DNA from: Lactobacillus intestinalis
GTDB taxonomy: Bacteria; Bacillota; Bacilli; Lactobacillales; Lactobacillaceae
Length of the DNA stretch: 64,000 nt
Direction of reading: 5' to 3'
Assembly: GCF_024397795.1 (NCBI RefSeq)
Contig: NZ_CP072985.1
Location: forward strand, 186,001-250,000
Position 1 is the stretch's first letter. Each line of letters starts with the position of its first letter. The notes under the pieces were generated by a model. That model did not search any database and was not told the origin of the DNA. It saw only the letters and a list, made by a program, of their open reading frames with translations. Below are positions 60,530 to 64,000 of this stretch, in pieces. The position numbers and the translations under genes are program-made.

Positions 60530-63500
60530 ATGAAAATTAGAATAAAAAACATGGAATCTAGAAAAGAAAGATATTCCATTCGTAAGTTAAGTATGGGGGC
60601 TGCTTCTGTACTAATTGGACTTACCTTTATGAGTATTGGGAGTACTCATCCTGTATCTGCTACAACTCAACATCCTGAAGTAGTTGCAGCAACTAAGACG
60701 ACTCAAGTAATGAAGGAGCAAAAGCCAAGTAAAGCTCCTTCAGCTGCAGCTACTGAGACTACCGCTAAAAATACGCCGGGACCGTCGACTAAGACTGAAA
60801 ATAATAAAAAGGTTTCAGTTAAGGCCGCTCAAGCTAGTATGTCTACTTCACAATCAACGCAAAAGCAGACTTTAACTGTTCCTAAAAAATCATCTCAAAT
60901 GACGCGAATTTCAAAAGCTGCCATTAGTGAGCAAAAGACGCAAGACACTACTATTAAAAACGTTGATCTTAGTGGAACATTGAGCGAAATGAATTCCAAT
61001 ATTAATCTTAAACAGGGTACGACATTTAATATTAGTGGCAATTTTTCTAATAATGGTTTTGAAGTAAATAGTGTGACAGATAATCAAGGAAATCATGTAA
61101 ATTATTCTGATAAAGATGGGAAATTAGCACTTGATTTTTCAAAATCGATAAATTTGATGTATAACTCTAATCAAAACAATCCTTATCAAATTCCTACTTT
61201 TAAAGATTTGGATATTGATTTATCTAATTTAAAGCCATCGGATTTAACGACAAAGAATAATATTACTACTTTGAACGATAATTACGATTTAACTTCTAAA
61301 TGCACCTATAATGGCACTAATACTATTGCACCTATGTATCAAAGTGTAGGTAAAATAATTTCAGTAGATGAAAACAATAACCAACTTTTATATCCGTTTA
61401 CCAGAGTTTACAATACTTCTAATGTAAATAATGATACAGGTGATTTTAAGACGATTTTATCTGCAGATGATATAGGTAATCTTAATACTCCCTTGACAGT
61501 TACTTTGCCAAAAATATCAGGGTATTCGGCAGTTAATGATGCTGGTACCCCAATTGCTTCAATAACTGTAAACAATATTTTAAAGAATACGGTGGTGAAG
61601 TATAAAAAGAATAATCCAACAGAAGCTGGAAATCTAAATATTTATCCAATTACTGATATGTCTACTACTACACCATCAGTAATGACGCCTATTGAAAGCA
61701 TCCCTTTAAATCAGAACATCACCATTAATTTTGATACTACTTTTGTAGCAAATCTTAATAAAAAGTTGCCCCTTGATGATCAACATGCTCGATACAATAT
61801 CATAATCGATCAAACAGGAAGACGTATTTCAAGTATTGATTTAAATACTATTACCGATAAATCAAAAGATATCAATTTATTCTTAGTACGCAATGCAATT
61901 GATCCGCAAACGATTCAGGTCTCTGCTGGAAAAAGTAAGGGTGTAGATATAAATAGCGAAAATAATTACGAACTCTTTAATGAAAATGGTAAATTTGTTG
62001 CATACAACGTTAAAGATACACTTGCTGATTCCGATCAAAATCACATAGTAGATGACATTGATATGAGTATTTCGAATGGATCAGAAGTTCTTTATCCAAC
62101 TGGTATTACGTCAATTCCTAACTCTGGGGATGCAGATTTTACTAATATGATGGGGACTTTTAATCCAAATACTGGTAAATATAACCCAATTACTATTCAA
62201 GCATACAGCCAAAATGGAAGCCGAGTTATTGGAAATTGGCAATTACAACTAGGGGATTCAACTTATGATGGGGGATATAAAAACATCATCCATGTAACTT
62301 TCACTTCCACTGATAAAACTTATCAAGGCCCAGTTCAACCGATTTATATTGAAGGTTCTAGTGATGGTGGTCCCAATCCGATGATTGTCACAGTAAATGC
62401 CACTGTCACTTTACAAGATGCTTCAGTGAAGTTTGTTGATCTTAATAAAGCTCATCCGCAAAATTTGACTAAATATGATGAAACCGCTCAAGGAGCAGTT
62501 GATAATCAAATTAGTTTCAAGATTCCAGTTAAAGATCAAATTAAGAAACTTGAAGACTTAGGTTATAGTTTGGTTTCTGATAATTTTGATAATGGAAACA
62601 AATACTATAATGACGACAGTACCAAGAATCAATTCGTAGTATATGTAAATCATAAATTAGGAATCACCCCAGAAAATGTTAGTGTTAAACGGACGATTAA
62701 TTATCAGGGTATTTTACCTAATGGCAAAATAGTTGCAGTTAATGGTTCACCTCAAGGGCACAGTACTGACACGCAAACGACTAACTTTACTCGCAATGCC
62801 GTCGTTGATGAAGTGATTAAACAAACTGTCGCTTATGATACGAATCAAGATTTAACTACTCCGACAGTCACTCTCCAAGATGGAGATCGCGCCTGGGTTC
62901 CTCTGCATCAAAGTCTTTCTCAAGTAGATTCGCAAACTCCCGATAAAGTAAAAGCCCCCGATGGTAACACCTTTACTTCAGTTAATATAAGTATCGTCCC
63001 GCAGTTGACGGTTTTTCCAAATAGCAAGAACACTACTGTGCTTGTAACTTATAAGCGTAAGATAGGGAAGGCTAACTTGCTCATCGTTGATGAAGATAAC
63101 GATATGAAGCAAATTGAACTTTCTGGAATTCAAACTAATTTTGATAGTGAAGGCAATGTGGGCACGCCAATTAGCTTTGGTAACACTGCTGCTTCAGTAA
63201 AAAGTTTGGAAAATAAGGGCTATATTTATGTTTCTACCACTTTTAAACCTGGGATTGACTTCGATGATCTTAATGATGAAAATGGCGATTCACAGCAATA
63301 TCTGATTGTGATGAAGCACGGGCAAGTGGCTGCAACTTCTGAAAATCCACATGGTGTTGATCCAAGTGAGTTGACTAAACAATATACTTCGACGGTTTAT
63401 TATCAAACACGCAGCGGTAAAAATGTTGCTCCAGAAAGTTCTCAAACTTCTACTTGGACCAGACATCTCACAGTAGATGCAATCAATGGTGACATCATTA

Positions 63501-64000
63501 AAAATGGTCAATATGATACTCCATGGACTCCAAATAAAACATATTATGATAACTTTGCCGTGCCAAGTGTTAAAGGATATACAGTTGAGCCAATCACCAA
63601 GGATGGCGTTCACATTACATCTTACATTCCTGGTCAAAAGATGGTCCAAAAGGACTTAACCGATGTTGTTTATTACGATCTCATCCCTGTGATTGAACAA
63701 GGCTCGATTAGAGTTAGTGTTCATGATGTTCACACTAACCAAGATTTGCCCAAATATGGCAAATATAGCGGGGTAGAAAATGTTGGGACTAAGTTTACTT
63801 ATAACACACCAAGCATAATTGACGAGTTAACTAAGACAGGCTATACAGTTCTTAATCCAACCATTGTTATTCCAGATCAAATTTCTAAGAGCAATCAAAA
63901 CTTCATTATTTATGTTGATCACAAAGTAATTCCAGTTACGCCAGAAAATCCTGGCAATGGGTTAACTGCAAAGGATTTGGAAAAATCAGTTACAGAAACA
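60530..64000 (+). CDS. YSIRK-type mucin-binding-like adhesin, N-terminal part
   Basis: The frame from ATG 60530 (ribosome binding site GGGAGA) is open for 1157 codons to the window end, so the C-terminus and any LPXTG motif lie outside. It begins with a YSIRK-G/S-type signal peptide (KERYSIRKLSMGAASVLIGL, cleavage near VSA). A Thr/Ser/Lys-rich linker (about 45-140) and a beta-rich N-terminal domain to about 620 follow. Repeated modules come next, marked by EFVVYVNHKLGITPENV-like and NFIIYVDHKVIPVTPENP-type ends and VVYYD..P, which resemble MucBP/Mub B2 repeats. It would be wall-anchored and bind mucin or glycans. Confidence 0.88.
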   Translation, partial: MKIRIKNMESRKERYSIRKLSMGAASVLIGLTFMSIGSTHPVSATTQHPEVVAATKTTQVMKEQKPSKAPSAAATETTAKNTPGPSTKTENNKKVSVKAAQASMSTSQSTQKQTLTVPKKSSQMTRISKAAISEQKTQDTTIKNVDLSGTLSEMNSNINLKQGTTFNISGNFSNNGFEVNSVTDNQGNHVNYSDKDGKLALDFSKSINLMYNSNQNNPYQIPTFKDLDIDLSNLKPSDLTTKNNITTLNDNYDLTSKCTYNGTNTIAPMYQSVGKIISVDENNNQLLYPFTRVYNTSNVNNDTGDFKTILSADDIGNLNTPLTVTLPKISGYSAVNDAGTPIASITVNNILKNTVVKYKKNNPTEAGNLNIYPITDMSTTTPSVMTPIESIPLNQNITINFDTTFVANLNKKLPLDDQHARYNIIIDQTGRRISSIDLNTITDKSKDINLFLVRNAIDPQTIQVSAGKSKGVDINSENNYELFNENGKFVAYNVKDTLADSDQNHIVDDIDMSISNGSEVLYPTGITSIPNSGDADFTNMMGTFNPNTGKYNPITIQAYSQNGSRVIGNWQLQLGDSTYDGGYKNIIHVTFTSTDKTYQGPVQPIYIEGSSDGGPNPMIVTVNATVTLQDASVKFVDLNKAHPQNLTKYDETAQGAVDNQISFKIPVKDQIKKLEDLGYSLVSDNFDNGNKYYNDDSTKNQFVVYVNHKLGITPENVSVKRTINYQGILPNGKIVAVNGSPQGHSTDTQTTNFTRNAVVDEVIKQTVAYDTNQDLTTPTVTLQDGDRAWVPLHQSLSQVDSQTPDKVKAPDGNTFTSVNISIVPQLTVFPNSKNTTVLVTYKRKIGKANLLIVDEDNDMKQIELSGIQTNFDSEGNVGTPISFGNTAASVKSLENKGYIYVSTTFKPGIDFDDLNDENGDSQQYLIVMKHGQVAATSENPHGVDPSELTKQYTSTVYYQTRSGKNVAPESSQTSTWTRHLTVDAINGDIIKNGQYDTPWTPNKTYYDNFAVPSVKGYTVEPITKDGVHITSYIPGQKMVQKDLTDVVYYDLIPVIEQGSIRVSVHDVHTNQDLPKYGKYSGVENVGTKFTYNTPSIIDELTKTGYTVLNPTIVIPDQISKSNQNFIIYVDHKVIPVTPENPGNGLTAKDLEKSVTET

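Noticed and set aside
60911..63649. Minus-strand frames inside the adhesin region
   Set aside because: They are shadows of the long plus-strand adhesin frame, which is open throughout with a signal peptide and repeats.
1..64000. tRNA, rRNA, intact insertion sequences or prophage
   Set aside because: No tRNA cloverleaf, rRNA segment, transposase or phage structural gene was recognised anywhere in the window.

Overview
The window looks like the chromosome of a host-associated Lactobacillus of the gasseri/johnsonii group. Supporting signs are AT-rich DNA with strong GGAGG-type ribosome binding sites, a Lactobacillus-type 28-bp type I-E CRISPR repeat, an S-layer-like aggregation-promoting factor (Apf), SLAP-domain and YSIRK/mucin-binding surface proteins, a cinnamoyl-esterase-like hydrolase, and many small accessory genes. 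This assignment comes from recognising protein families by eye; no database search was possible.

Layout. 1-355: the leader-distal end of a CRISPR array (six repeats; cas genes and leader lie outside). 421-2670: a decayed accessory patch with an XRE regulator, a broken ImmA-like peptidase, a secreted protein, a possible type I toxin-antitoxin pair, a CAP-domain remnant and one orphan CRISPR repeat. 2798-6292: nitroreductase, a broken MarR-linked ABC exporter and small membrane proteins. 6573-9985: three consecutive secreted cell-wall proteins (NlpC/P60, C39-like, SLAP-CAP). 10057-14221: an LPXTG-protein tail joined to a P-type ATPase under a yybP-ykoY-type Mn2+ riboswitch, then an SPFH protein. 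14524-24467: a heterodimeric ABC exporter, an MFS transporter, two Gtf3-like glycosyltransferases, a second nitroreductase and another ABC protein. 24603-34402: small house-cleaning and acetyltransferase genes plus a large PLD-nuclease/ATPase fusion (28378-30576), the best candidate for an uncharacterised defence-type gene. 34454-39724: a RelB-like antitoxin with a nonsense-mutated toxin, then a run of kinase, APH-like, Nudix, three tandem nucleoside phosphorylases and an ASCH protein. 40161-43615: folD, glyA, a broken HAD phosphatase and a cytochrome b5-like protein. 43796-51334: a polyphosphate locus (ppx-like, ppk, two DUF2252 proteins, second ppx/gppA-like). 51587-60240: apf, cysteine desulfurase, YeiH-type transporter, a family of related secreted proteins and lipoproteins, SemiSWEET, glycerate kinase and a PSD-like decarboxylase. 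60530-64000: the first 1157 codons of a YSIRK/mucin-binding adhesin that runs off the window.

How the genes fit together. Several blocks are probable operons because stops and starts overlap or nearly touch: 5700-6292, 14524-17699, 24603-27880, 32062-33163, 35131-39724 and 43796-48895. The themes are surface interaction and cell-wall remodelling, metal and phosphate homeostasis (Mn riboswitch plus polyphosphate, which in lactobacilli are physiologically linked), and nucleotide salvage or clean-up. An unusual number of genes is broken by frameshift, deletion or nonsense change (ImmA-like, CAP, ABC, LPXTG, RelE-like, HAD), mostly in accessory parts. Some of the single-base lesions could be sequence errors in homopolymers.
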